Assembly (NCBI RefSeq): GCF_004362825.1
Contig: NZ_SNXZ01000010.1
Span: forward strand, 88,406 to 152,405
DNA: 64,000 bases
Direction: 5' to 3'
DNA from: Labedaea rhizosphaerae
Lineage (GTDB): Bacteria > Actinomycetota > Actinomycetes > Mycobacteriales > Pseudonocardiaceae
The position numbers and the translations under genes are program-made. Shown here piece after piece: positions 41,931-49,834 of the stretch. The first letter of the stretch is position 1. Each line of letters opens with the position of its first letter. The notes below the pieces were generated by a model that saw only the letters and a program-made list of their open reading frames with translations, made no database searches and was not told the origin of the DNA.

Positions 41931-43054
41931 CGACGCCGTCGCTCGACTCCGTGCACGCCGACCTGCTCGACTGCGTGCAGGCGAACCTCGCGGTGCTCGC
42001 CGACCACCACCACGGGCCGGGAACGCACCTCAACCTCGGCGCGACGTTGCGGTTCCGCTGGCACAGCGAGCCGAACGAGCTGCCCACGGTCGAACCGAGC
42101 CTGGCCGAACAGGTCGCGGCCGCCGAGGACCTGCTGGGCCTGGTGGTGCGCGACCGCGCGACGGTGACCGGCGCCGAACTGGTCGACGCGGTGCGGCCCG
42201 GCGACCTCGTCTACGTGGTCGCCGACGCCTACGAACTGCCCTGGGTGCCGTACTTCGGCCAGCGGCACCTGGACCACAGCTTCCTGCTGGGCGCGGACTT
42301 CACCGTCATCGACGCGTACGCCAACGAGACGCCGTGGGGCACCGCGGCGCCGGGGCGCTGGAAGCTCACCCGCGACCAGCTGGCCGTGCGGGAAGCCGAG
42401 GTCATCCACTTCGGCGGGGCGAGCGCCGGTCCGGCGCGGCCCGTGGTGTCGGTCGAGGACGCGTCGGTCGAGGGTTACCTCGCGGCCTACGACGCCGACC
42501 CCGACCGGCTGCGCGCACTGGAACGGCTGACCCTGGAGACCTGGCTGCTGGCCCGGTCCCGCAAGCTCCACGCCCGATTCCGTGAGCACGACGGCTTCCC
42601 GCCGGACGCCGAGCAGCGGGCGCACCTAGGCCGGTGGGACGCGCTGGTCGAGCAGACCTACCTGGCGTTCCGCCGCGTCGCCCGCGGGCGTGGTGAGCCG
42701 GCCGGCCTTGTGCGCCGCCTCGGCGAGATGCTCGACGCCGACCGCGCGGTGTTCGGCGAGCTCGTGAGCCCCGGCGGCAAGCCGTCGACCGTCCACAATG
42801 GCCCGTGCACGACCGAGGCGTTGCGCCGGGCGGTGGCGTCCGTGGTGGGGTCCGTGCTCGGCGTGCCGGACGCCCGGCTGCTCGACGGTGCCGAGTTCAC
42901 CTCGTTGCCCCGGTTCAGCTCGTTCCGGCTGGTGGAGATCATCGAACGGCTGGAGGGCGAGCTCGGCGTCGAGCTGGACCCCGCCGATCTCGTGCCCGAG
43001 AACCTGCACCGCGTGGACGACCTGTGCCGGATCGCCCAAGGTAGGGAGCGGTGA
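41927..43054 (+). CDS. BtrH-N-like acyltransferase domain fused to an acyl carrier domain
   Basis: 375 residues. The N-terminal 200 residues look like the BtrH_N fold (papain-like acyltransferase of butirosin biosynthesis): Cys16 in DCVQANLAVL, then VADAYELPWVPY (D100), H114, LDHSFLLG (H117) and FTVIDAY (D129). BtrH transfers an aminoacyl chain from an ACP to the aminoglycoside. The C-terminal ~80 residues form a carrier domain: LPRFSSFRLVEIIERLEGELGVELDP, the second Ser being the probable phosphopantetheine site. A paralogue without the carrier domain lies at 48930. Coupled to neighbours by ATGA and TGATG overlaps. Function is inferred from the fold pattern and context. Confidence 0.6.
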   Translation: MTTPSLDSVHADLLDCVQANLAVLADHHHGPGTHLNLGATLRFRWHSEPNELPTVEPSLAEQVAAAEDLLGLVVRDRATVTGAELVDAVRPGDLVYVVADAYELPWVPYFGQRHLDHSFLLGADFTVIDAYANETPWGTAAPGRWKLTRDQLAVREAEVIHFGGASAGPARPVVSVEDASVEGYLAAYDADPDRLRALERLTLETWLLARSRKLHARFREHDGFPPDAEQRAHLGRWDALVEQTYLAFRRVARGRGEPAGLVRRLGEMLDADRAVFGELVSPGGKPSTVHNGPCTTEALRRAVASVVGSVLGVPDARLLDGAEFTSLPRFSSFRLVEIIERLEGELGVELDPADLVPENLHRVDDLCRIAQGRER

Positions 43055-44553
43055 TGTTCGAGGAACCGTTGCTGCTGCACGACTTGCTCGACGCCGCCGC
43101 GCAGCGGTGGCCCGACCGGCCGGCGGTCACCGCCGACGGCGCCACGCTCACCTACCGCGAGCTGGCGGGCGCGAGCCGGCGGATCGCCCTGTGGCTGAAC
43201 AAGGCGGACGTGCACTGCGGCATGCGCATCGTGGCCGTCACGCCGTCGAGCCTGCTGCAGCCGGTGCTGCTGTACGCCGCGTCGCGGATCGGTGCGGTGA
43301 TCTCGTTGCTGCACGACCAGACCAACGAGCGCGCGCTGGAACACGTCCTGGACGACGGCACGCCGGTGCTGCTGGTCGCCGACGACCTCGCGGCCCCCGC
43401 GCAGGCACGCGGGATCCCCGTGGTCAGCGCCGCGGAGCTCACCGAGCACGTCCACGCCGAGGGCGTCCCCGACTTCCCGACCGACTGGCGGCCGCTGCCG
43501 GTCGACCCGCTGTTCCTGATCTACACCTCGGGCACCACGGCCCGGCCGAAGGCCGTGGTCAGCACGCACCAGCAGGTGGTGTTCGCGGTGCGGGCCATCC
43601 AGTCGGTGCTGTGCTACCGCGAGTCCGACGTCGTCTACTGCCCGCTGCCGATGTCCTTCGACTACGGCATGTACCAGCTCTTCCTCGGTGCTGCCGCCGG
43701 TGCGCACGTGTGGCTGGGCAAGCCCGCCGAGGTCGGTCCCGGCCTGTTGTCCAATTTGGACAGCGCGGACGCCACGGTGTTGCCGGCCGTACCCGCGGTG
43801 GCCGAGGCGCTGGCCCGGCTGGTGCGGCGGCGACCGGAGCAGGCGCCCGCGTTGCGCCTGCTGACCAACACCGGCGCCGCCATGCCCGCGCCTGTGCTCG
43901 CGACCCTGCGGGCGGCGATCCCGGGCCTGCGCGTGCAATTGATGTTCGGCCTCACCGAGTGCAAACGCGCCACCATCGCCCCGCCGGACGCCGACCTGGA
44001 GCGTCCGGGGACGTCGGGCCGGGCGCTGCCCGGCACTCTTGTGTTCACAGTGGACGAGTCGGGCCGGCGCCTCGGGCCCGGCGAGATCGGCGAGATCACC
44101 GTGCGCGGGCCGAACGTGATGGCCGGCTACTGGCGCCGCCCGGAACTGACCGCACAGCGGTTCTTCCTGCGCGACGGGCTGTTCCCGGAACTGCGCACCG
44201 GCGATCACGGCTGGCTGGACGAGGACGGCTACCTCTTCTGGGTCGGCCGGCGCGACGACCTGTACAAGGAACGCGGTTTCCGCGTGAGCGCGACCGAGGT
44301 GGAGGCCGCGGCGCTGCGGCTGCCCGAGGTGAGCTCGGCGACCGTGCTGCCGCCCGACGGGGACCGCCCGGCCGTGCTGGTGGCCGTCAGCGCGCGGACC
44401 GCTGAGGAGATCCTGACCGGGATGCGCCAGGAGATCGAGGAGTTCAAGATCCCCGGCCGCTGCGTCGTGGTCGACCGGATCCCGTTGACCGGCAACGGGA
44501 AGGTCGACCGCAAGGCGGTGGCTGCGCTGCTCGTGGAGGCCGACGGTGCGTGA
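43054..44553 (+). CDS. AMP-dependent acyl/aminoacyl ligase
   Basis: 499 residues. Core motifs of adenylate-forming enzymes: LIYTSGTTARPKAVVSTHQQ (P-loop), MFGLTECKRATIA (A5), ELRTGDHGWLDEDGYLFWVGRRDDLYKERGFRV (A7-A8) and PLTGNGKVDRKAV (A10 with catalytic Lys). The TECKR after A5 resembles BtrJ/acyl-ACP ligases rather than NRPS A domains, but the substrate cannot be predicted. ATG 43054 overlaps the previous stop by one base; a GTG just before is possible. It should load an acid on one of the carrier proteins flanking it. Confidence 0.85.
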   Translation: MFEEPLLLHDLLDAAAQRWPDRPAVTADGATLTYRELAGASRRIALWLNKADVHCGMRIVAVTPSSLLQPVLLYAASRIGAVISLLHDQTNERALEHVLDDGTPVLLVADDLAAPAQARGIPVVSAAELTEHVHAEGVPDFPTDWRPLPVDPLFLIYTSGTTARPKAVVSTHQQVVFAVRAIQSVLCYRESDVVYCPLPMSFDYGMYQLFLGAAAGAHVWLGKPAEVGPGLLSNLDSADATVLPAVPAVAEALARLVRRRPEQAPALRLLTNTGAAMPAPVLATLRAAIPGLRVQLMFGLTECKRATIAPPDADLERPGTSGRALPGTLVFTVDESGRRLGPGEIGEITVRGPNVMAGYWRRPELTAQRFFLRDGLFPELRTGDHGWLDEDGYLFWVGRRDDLYKERGFRVSATEVEAAALRLPEVSSATVLPPDGDRPAVLVAVSARTAEEILTGMRQEIEEFKIPGRCVVVDRIPLTGNGKVDRKAVAALLVEADGA

Positions 44554-45781
44554 ACCGGAGGAGACGCCGGCCTACGTGTACGACCTCGCCGAGGTCCGCG
44601 CCAACCACGCCAACCTGCGCGAGGCCCTGCCCGAACCGTCCGGGCTGTACTACTCGCTCAAGGCCAACCCGCACCCCGCGCTGCTGCGCGAACTGCGTGC
44701 GCTCGGCACCCGGGCGGAGGTGTGCTCGCCCGGCGAACTGGACGCCGCGCTGGCCGCGGGCTGGGACGCCGGCGAGGTGCTCTACACCGGGCCGGGCAAG
44801 CGGATGACCGACCTCGCCCGCGCGTTGCGCCTCGGCGTGCGGGAGTTCTCCGTCGACTCGACCACCGGGCTGGACCACCTCGACGCGGCGGTCGCGGCGG
44901 CGGACTTGTCCGTGCGCTGCCTGCTGCGGATCAACGACGACCAACCGGCCGCCGGTCAGGGCCTGACGATGACCGGTGTCGCGTCCCAGTTCGGCGCCGA
45001 CACCTCGTGGGTGCTGGCGCGCCCGGCCGAGTTCGCGGGCCGCGAGCACGTCGTCGTGCACGGCCTGCACCTCTACATGGGCACGAACCTGGACACGGTG
45101 GCCGCACTCACGGCGCAGTTCCGCCGTTCGGTGCGCACCGCGGTGCGCCTGACCGAGGCGCTGCGCGCACACGGCGCGGAAATCCGGGTGCTCGACCTCG
45201 GCGGCGGGTTCGCCGCGCCGTTCGCCAAGGCGGGCAAGGCGTTCGAGCTGACCGGGCTGCGGGCCGAACTGGAGCGGGTGTTCGACGACGAGGTGGCGGG
45301 CTGGCGCACGGGCACGCCCGAGATCGTCTTCGAGTCGGGCCGCTACCTCGTCGGCACGGCCGGAACGCTGCTGACCACCGTGCTGGACGTCAAGACTTCG
45401 CACGGCAAGGACGTGGTGGTGCTGGACTCGGGCATCAACCACCTCGGTGGGATGTCCGGGCTGCGCAGGCTGCCGCCGCTGGTGCCGCACCTGGTGTCCG
45501 AACAGGACAGTGCGGCGACCGCGGAGCTCGGCGATGTCATGGTGACCGGTCCACTGTGCACACCGCTGGACCTGTGGGCACGCGCGGCCCGGCTGCCCCG
45601 GGTGCGTCCCGGCGACGTGCTGGCGGTGCCCAACGTCGGTGCCTACGGCCTCTACGCGAGCCTGGTCGCGTTCCTCGGGCACCCGCTCCCGGTCGAGGTG
45701 GTGGTCGACGGCGACCACCCGGACCGGCCGCCGCAGCGGTCACGGCTGCACTTCGCTCGGCACGCCACCGGAAAGGAATGA
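44546..45781 (+). CDS. PLP-dependent decarboxylase, fold III (BtrK-like)
   Basis: 411 residues, GTG 44546 with GGAGG upstream. AYVYDLAEVRANHANL, YYSLKANPHPALL (Lys39 binds PLP), EVCSPGELDAAL, LHLYMGTNL, LDLGGGFAAPF, FESGRYLVG and TGPLCTPLD (active-site Cys) are the motifs of the ornithine/DAP decarboxylase group. The best functional match by context is BtrK, which removes the alpha-carboxylate from L-Glu held on the carrier protein BtrI. The carrier gene follows 9 bases later. If so, the substrate is tethered by its side-chain carboxylate, leaving the alpha-carboxylate free. Confidence 0.85.
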   Translation: MREPEETPAYVYDLAEVRANHANLREALPEPSGLYYSLKANPHPALLRELRALGTRAEVCSPGELDAALAAGWDAGEVLYTGPGKRMTDLARALRLGVREFSVDSTTGLDHLDAAVAAADLSVRCLLRINDDQPAAGQGLTMTGVASQFGADTSWVLARPAEFAGREHVVVHGLHLYMGTNLDTVAALTAQFRRSVRTAVRLTEALRAHGAEIRVLDLGGGFAAPFAKAGKAFELTGLRAELERVFDDEVAGWRTGTPEIVFESGRYLVGTAGTLLTTVLDVKTSHGKDVVVLDSGINHLGGMSGLRRLPPLVPHLVSEQDSAATAELGDVMVTGPLCTPLDLWARAARLPRVRPGDVLAVPNVGAYGLYASLVAFLGHPLPVEVVVDGDHPDRPPQRSRLHFARHATGKE

Positions 45782-45790
45782 CACGACACC

Positions 45791-46045
45791 ATGGACCCCC
45801 GTTTCACCGAACTGCTGGCGCCCTTCCTGAAGTTCGGCAAGGACAAGCAGATCACGCCCGAGTCGAACCTGCGCGCGCTCGGCCTGGACTCCATGCGGTC
45901 CATCGAGCTGCTGTTCGCCATCGAGGACACCTACGGGATCTCGCTGCCCGACGACGAGATGACCGACGCGACGTTCGCGACGGCCGGCAGCCTGTGGCAC
46001 GCGATCACGGCGCAGCTGCCCGACGAGACGGGAGCGCGGACTTGA
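45791..46045 (+). CDS. Acyl carrier protein (BtrI-like, free-standing)
   Basis: 84 residues. ITPESNLRALGLDSMRSIELLFAIEDTYGISLPDDEM is a carrier-protein helix II region with the phosphopantetheine Ser in LDSM. It lies between the decarboxylase and two dehydrogenases, so the intermediates are probably bound to it. Its TGA overlaps the TTG start of the next gene (TTGA). Distinct from the polyketide ACP at 35743 (DSL). Confidence 0.93.
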   Translation: MDPRFTELLAPFLKFGKDKQITPESNLRALGLDSMRSIELLFAIEDTYGISLPDDEMTDATFATAGSLWHAITAQLPDETGART

Positions 46046-47205
46046 GCGCCGAACCGGTGGACCTGACCGAGCTGGGCGACCGGGTCGCGCGGGTGGCCGA
46101 GGAACACGCCACCCGCACCGACCGGGACGCGGTGTTCCCAGCCGAGGCCCTGGCCGAACTGCGCGCCACCCGGCTGCTGGGTCTGCTGGTGCCCGTCGAA
46201 CACGGCGGGCTGGGCGGCACCACCGAGGACGTCGTCGACCTCGGCATCCGGCTCGGCCGCGCCGACATGTCCGTTGCGATGATCTTCACGATGCACTGCC
46301 AGCAGGTCGCGGCCGTGGTGCGGCATGCGGCGGAACCCCTGCGTTCCCAACTGCTCGGGCGTCTCGGGCAGGGGCAGGAGTACCTGGCGTCGGTGACCAC
46401 CGAGGCGGGCAAGGGCGGGCACCTGCTCAGCGCCGAGGCGGCGTTGCACGGCGACGGTTCCCGGCTGCACGTCGACCGGTTCGCACCGATCGTCACCGGC
46501 GGCGCGCACGCCGACGGGTTCCTGATCACCATGCGCAGCCCGGACGCCGAGTCGCCCAACGAGGTGTCGCTGGTGTACGCGCACCGCGACCAGCTCGACG
46601 TCAGCGGGTCCGGGGACTGGCAGCCGATGGGCATGCGGGCCAGCCACAGCATCCCGCTGAAGCTGGTCGGCAGCGTGCCCGCGCACCAGGTGATCGGGCA
46701 GCACGGGAAGTTCCCGGAGATCTCCACGACGATCTTCGCGCCGATGGCGCACCTGGGCTGGTCGGCCACGTGGCTGGGCACGGCCGCCGGCGCCCTGTCG
46801 CGGGTGCTGCGACTGCTGCGTGGTCCGGAGGGCCGCAAGCGGTTCGACGTCGGCTCGGAGCTGTTGCTGACGAGGCTGTCGCGGGCGCGCCAACGGCTGG
46901 ACGGCGTGCATGCGTTGCTGCGCCGGGCAACCGACACGGTCCGCGACGCGCTGGACCTCTCGGTGCCCAACCACCAGCTGCTGCTGAACGCGCTGAAGAT
47001 CACCGCGGCTGAGCAGTGCCACGCCGCCGTGCAGGACCTGATCGACGCGGTCGGGCTGCGCCACGGCTACCTCAAGGACTCGCCGACCCGGCTCGAGCAG
47101 GCGTTGCGGGACCTGCGCTCGGCGAGCCTGAACTACAGCAACGACCGGCTGCACCTGGCCGACGGCCGGTTGGCGTTGCTCGATCCGGAGGTGCGCCTTG
47201 TCTGA
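46042..47205 (+). CDS. Acyl-CoA dehydrogenase homologue 1
   Basis: 387 residues from TTG 46042. FPAEALAELRATRLLGLLVPVEHGGLGG is the N-terminal helical domain; MSVAMIFTMHCQQVAAVV, an extended beta domain and a C-terminal helical bundle (LLNALKITAAEQCHAAVQDLIDAVGLRHGY) follow. The fold is that of FAD acyl-CoA dehydrogenases/desaturases. Such enzymes act on carrier-bound amino acyl chains in pyrrole and similar pathways. Located directly after the free ACP and paired with a second homologue; the two could form a heteromer or act in sequence. Confidence 0.85.
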   Translation: MSAEPVDLTELGDRVARVAEEHATRTDRDAVFPAEALAELRATRLLGLLVPVEHGGLGGTTEDVVDLGIRLGRADMSVAMIFTMHCQQVAAVVRHAAEPLRSQLLGRLGQGQEYLASVTTEAGKGGHLLSAEAALHGDGSRLHVDRFAPIVTGGAHADGFLITMRSPDAESPNEVSLVYAHRDQLDVSGSGDWQPMGMRASHSIPLKLVGSVPAHQVIGQHGKFPEISTTIFAPMAHLGWSATWLGTAAGALSRVLRLLRGPEGRKRFDVGSELLLTRLSRARQRLDGVHALLRRATDTVRDALDLSVPNHQLLLNALKITAAEQCHAAVQDLIDAVGLRHGYLKDSPTRLEQALRDLRSASLNYSNDRLHLADGRLALLDPEVRLV

Positions 47206-48319
47206 GGTGACCGCGTTGGCGACCGGGTTCGGTGTGCTGGACGCGCTGCCCGCCGACGCCCCCGGCCCGCGGGTGTGGCGCGCGCTCGGCCGCGCCGGGC
47301 TGATCGAGCAGGTGTACCGGGACGGGTCGGCGGCCGCCGGGGTGGACCCGGAGCGGCTCGGTCGGCTGCTCGCCGAGGTCGACGAGCGCTTCGCAGTCGG
47401 CGCCACGCTCGCGGTGTGCGTGCAGCTGGCCACGGTCCTGCCGGTGCTGGCGACCGGCGGTGGTCCGGCGGCGCCGGCGTTGCGCCGTGCGCTCGCGGGC
47501 GAGGCCGTGGTCGGGCTGGCCGCCACGGACGCGGGCACCGGCTCCGACCTGACCGCGCTCGACACCCAGGTCCGCCTGGGCGGGGACGAGCTCGAGGTCA
47601 CCGGCACCAAGCGCTGGATCACCAACGCGACGGCGGCCGAGCACTTCCTCGTGCTCGCCCGTCACCGCGCCGGCCGCCACTTCACGAACTTCACCTGGGT
47701 GCTGGTGCCGGTCTCGGCGCCGGGGGTCGCGGTGACGCCCGCGGACACCGAGCTGTTCACCGGATCCGGCGTCGGCCACGTGCGCTTCGACCGGGTGCGG
47801 TTGCCCGTGGACCACGTGGTCGGGCGGCCAGGCCGCGGCCTGCCGAGCTTCGGCAGGCACATCGGCACCGAGCGGCTGGCCGGCGCGTTGTGGGCGGTCG
47901 CGCTGTGCCGCCGGACGCTGGCCGCAACGCTGCGCCGGCTGTCGGCGCGACCCCACGGCGACGGCGTGCTGTGGGACCTCGACGGCATCCGGCACCGCTT
48001 CGCCGCCTGCCTGGTCGAGCTGCGGCAGCTGGACGCCCTGACCCGGGAGCTCGGTGACCGGATCACCAGCGGGCACGACAGCGGCGCGGCGGCGTTGCTC
48101 AAGGCCGCGGTGGGCCGCGCGGTGCCGCAGGTGCTCGGCGAGTGCGCCCAGTTGCAGGGCGCCGAGGGGTTCACCGCCGGCGGAGCGCGAACGCTCGGCG
48201 CCCAGGCGGGGATCTTCGCCGTCGGCGGTGGTGTGACCGAAGTGGTGCTCGGCGCGGTCGCCGGCGACGCGCAGGCGTGGCTGGACGAGCTGGACCCGGC
48301 GTCGCGGTCATGGCCGTAG
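47198..48319 (+). CDS. Acyl-CoA dehydrogenase homologue 2
   Basis: 373 residues, TTG 47198, overlapping the previous gene by 8 bases. VVGLAATDAGTGSDLTALDTQVR (acyl/FAD site in the beta domain), TGTKRWITNATAAEHFLVLAR, IGTERLAGALWAVALCRRTL and LQGAEGFTAGGARTLGAQAGIFAVGGG are classic dehydrogenase blocks. It retains more family motifs than homologue 1. With the decarboxylase it could introduce a double bond or an imine into the carrier-bound chain. Confidence 0.87.
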   Translation: MSEVTALATGFGVLDALPADAPGPRVWRALGRAGLIEQVYRDGSAAAGVDPERLGRLLAEVDERFAVGATLAVCVQLATVLPVLATGGGPAAPALRRALAGEAVVGLAATDAGTGSDLTALDTQVRLGGDELEVTGTKRWITNATAAEHFLVLARHRAGRHFTNFTWVLVPVSAPGVAVTPADTELFTGSGVGHVRFDRVRLPVDHVVGRPGRGLPSFGRHIGTERLAGALWAVALCRRTLAATLRRLSARPHGDGVLWDLDGIRHRFAACLVELRQLDALTRELGDRITSGHDSGAAALLKAAVGRAVPQVLGECAQLQGAEGFTAGGARTLGAQAGIFAVGGGVTEVVLGAVAGDAQAWLDELDPASRSWP

Positions 48320-48933
48320 TCCAGGTGGCCGCTGGGGTGTGGGTGGCGAGCGCCCCCGTGGCCGCGGTACGCGGGTCCGGGCACCCGGCGGACGTGGCCG
48401 CGAGCACCGGGATGCGGCCGCACCGCGCGCGGGAGTTCCTGGCGGGCCGGGATTTGCTGCGGGCCACGCTCGCGCACCTCTTCCCGCGGGCCGCGGACGC
48501 GGAGGTGGCGTCGCGCACCGGCGGCAAACCGTACCTGCGCGGGCATCCCGGGGTGGGCATCAGCGTGTCGCACGACGCCGGTGTGGCCGCGGTGGGTGTG
48601 GCCCTTGGCAAGGAGATCGGCGTCGACGTCCAGCGGCCGGACCGCAGCGTGCGCCCCGGACTGCTGCGCCGTTGCCTCGGCCGGCACGCCGACGCCGTAG
48701 CCGCACTGTCCACACGGGACGCGGCGATGGAACTTGCGTGGGTGTGGACCGTCCAGGAGGCCTGCGTGAAGGCGACCGGCGCGGGGCTCGCCGGCCGGCC
48801 GTGGGCGATCGAGGTGGTGCCGGGCCACTCGTCGGGCCAGTGGCCCCGCGGCCGCTGGGTCAGCCTGCGTGACCGCTCGCGGATCCCGTTCAGCTGCGCG
48901 TTCAGCACGGACCAACCGGGGAGATCGATGTGA
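48310..48933 (+). CDS. 4'-phosphopantetheinyl transferase (Sfp type)
   Basis: 207 residues, ATG 48310, overlapping the previous gene by 10 bases. GGKPYLRGHPGVGISVSHDAGVAAVGVA, IGVDVQRPDR and WVWTVQEACVKATGAGL are the three Sfp motifs; Asp and Glu bind magnesium, Lys is catalytic. It activates the carrier proteins of this operon and probably the PKS ACP, as JadM does in jadomycin biosynthesis. Confidence 0.93.
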   Translation: MAVVQVAAGVWVASAPVAAVRGSGHPADVAASTGMRPHRAREFLAGRDLLRATLAHLFPRAADAEVASRTGGKPYLRGHPGVGISVSHDAGVAAVGVALGKEIGVDVQRPDRSVRPGLLRRCLGRHADAVAALSTRDAAMELAWVWTVQEACVKATGAGLAGRPWAIEVVPGHSSGQWPRGRWVSLRDRSRIPFSCAFSTDQPGRSM

Positions 48934-49829
48934 CCGCCCTCAGTTGCTACACCACGAACCTCGTCGAGTACCTCCTGCGCGAGAACCCCGGTGCGCGGTG
49001 GCGCCTGGCCGAGGCGATCCGGCTCGGCGTGCGTCCCGACCCGCCGGGCGAGGGGCTGGTCTTCTCCCAGCACACCAGGATCGATCGGGACGCTTCGGGT
49101 CGCGAGCTCGCCTATCGGGGCGCCGCGTCCTGGGCGGCGGCACGGACGGCGCTGGCCGACGAGCTGGCCCGGCACGGGCGCGTGCTCGCGGTGACCGACA
49201 CGGCGCACCTGCCCTGGTCGCCGTACCCGGCCGACGCCCACGGTCCACATTGGATCCTTTTGCTGGGCCGGGACCGTGACCGGTGGCACGTGGTGGACCG
49301 CTTCGCCGCGCTGACCATGCACGGGCGGCAACGGCCCCACGAGGGGTGGCTGACCGACGACGAACTCCGGCTGGCGATGTCACCCGTTCCCGCGCCGCTG
49401 TCCGCCCGGGACGCGTACGCCCTCGGCGAGCGGGTCGAGCTGCCCCCGCTCACGCACTACCGTTGGCTGGCCAAGGTTCCGGCCACCACCCAGCCGGTGG
49501 TGCACTGGTCGACCACGCCCGTCCCGACGCTGCGGCTGGTCGCCGAGCGGCTCGTGGCCGACGAGCAGGCGCTGGCCGAGCACGTCGACGACCTGTGGGC
49601 GGCGGGCGTGCACCAGCAGTTCCGGCTCGGCCTGTTCGTCGAGCGCGGCCTGGTCGCGCCCGAGCAGGCGCGGCCGGTGGTGGCGGCGTGGACCAGGTTG
49701 CAGCGGCCGCTGCGCTTCGCGGTCGAGTCGGCCCGGCGCGGCAAGCCGCGACCGGACCTGGTGGCCACGGCGTTCGACCGGCTCGTCGCGGCGACCGAAG
49801 CGACCTTGCCCGCGCTCTCGGAGGTGTGA
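48930..49829 (+). CDS. BtrH-like acyltransferase (stand-alone)
   Basis: 299 residues, GTG 48930 overlapping the previous stop (GTGA), with GGGGAGA upstream. Cys6 in LSCYTTNLVEYLL, VTDTAHLPWSPY (D90), H104, PHWILLLG (H107) and WHVVDRF (D123) repeat the Cys-Asp-His-His-Asp pattern of the domain at 41927; D-to-H and H-to-H spacings are identical (14 and 3). The C-terminal part (LRLVAERLVADEQALAEHVDDLWAAG) is helical, as in the second domain of BtrH-like proteins. Likely transfers a carrier-bound aminoacyl group to the final acceptor. Family placement is by pattern, not by search. Confidence 0.55.
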   Translation: MTALSCYTTNLVEYLLRENPGARWRLAEAIRLGVRPDPPGEGLVFSQHTRIDRDASGRELAYRGAASWAAARTALADELARHGRVLAVTDTAHLPWSPYPADAHGPHWILLLGRDRDRWHVVDRFAALTMHGRQRPHEGWLTDDELRLAMSPVPAPLSARDAYALGERVELPPLTHYRWLAKVPATTQPVVHWSTTPVPTLRLVAERLVADEQALAEHVDDLWAAGVHQQFRLGLFVERGLVAPEQARPVVAAWTRLQRPLRFAVESARRGKPRPDLVATAFDRLVAATEATLPALSEV

Positions 49830-49834
49830 CCCCA

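Noticed and set aside
46042-48319. Pyrrole-2-carboxyl starter pathway (proline ligase, carrier, dehydrogenase)
   Set aside because: The ligase-carrier-dehydrogenase set is present, but the pathway does not need a PLP decarboxylase or BtrH-like proteins, so the butirosin-like scheme explains more genes. It is not excluded as a partial analogy.
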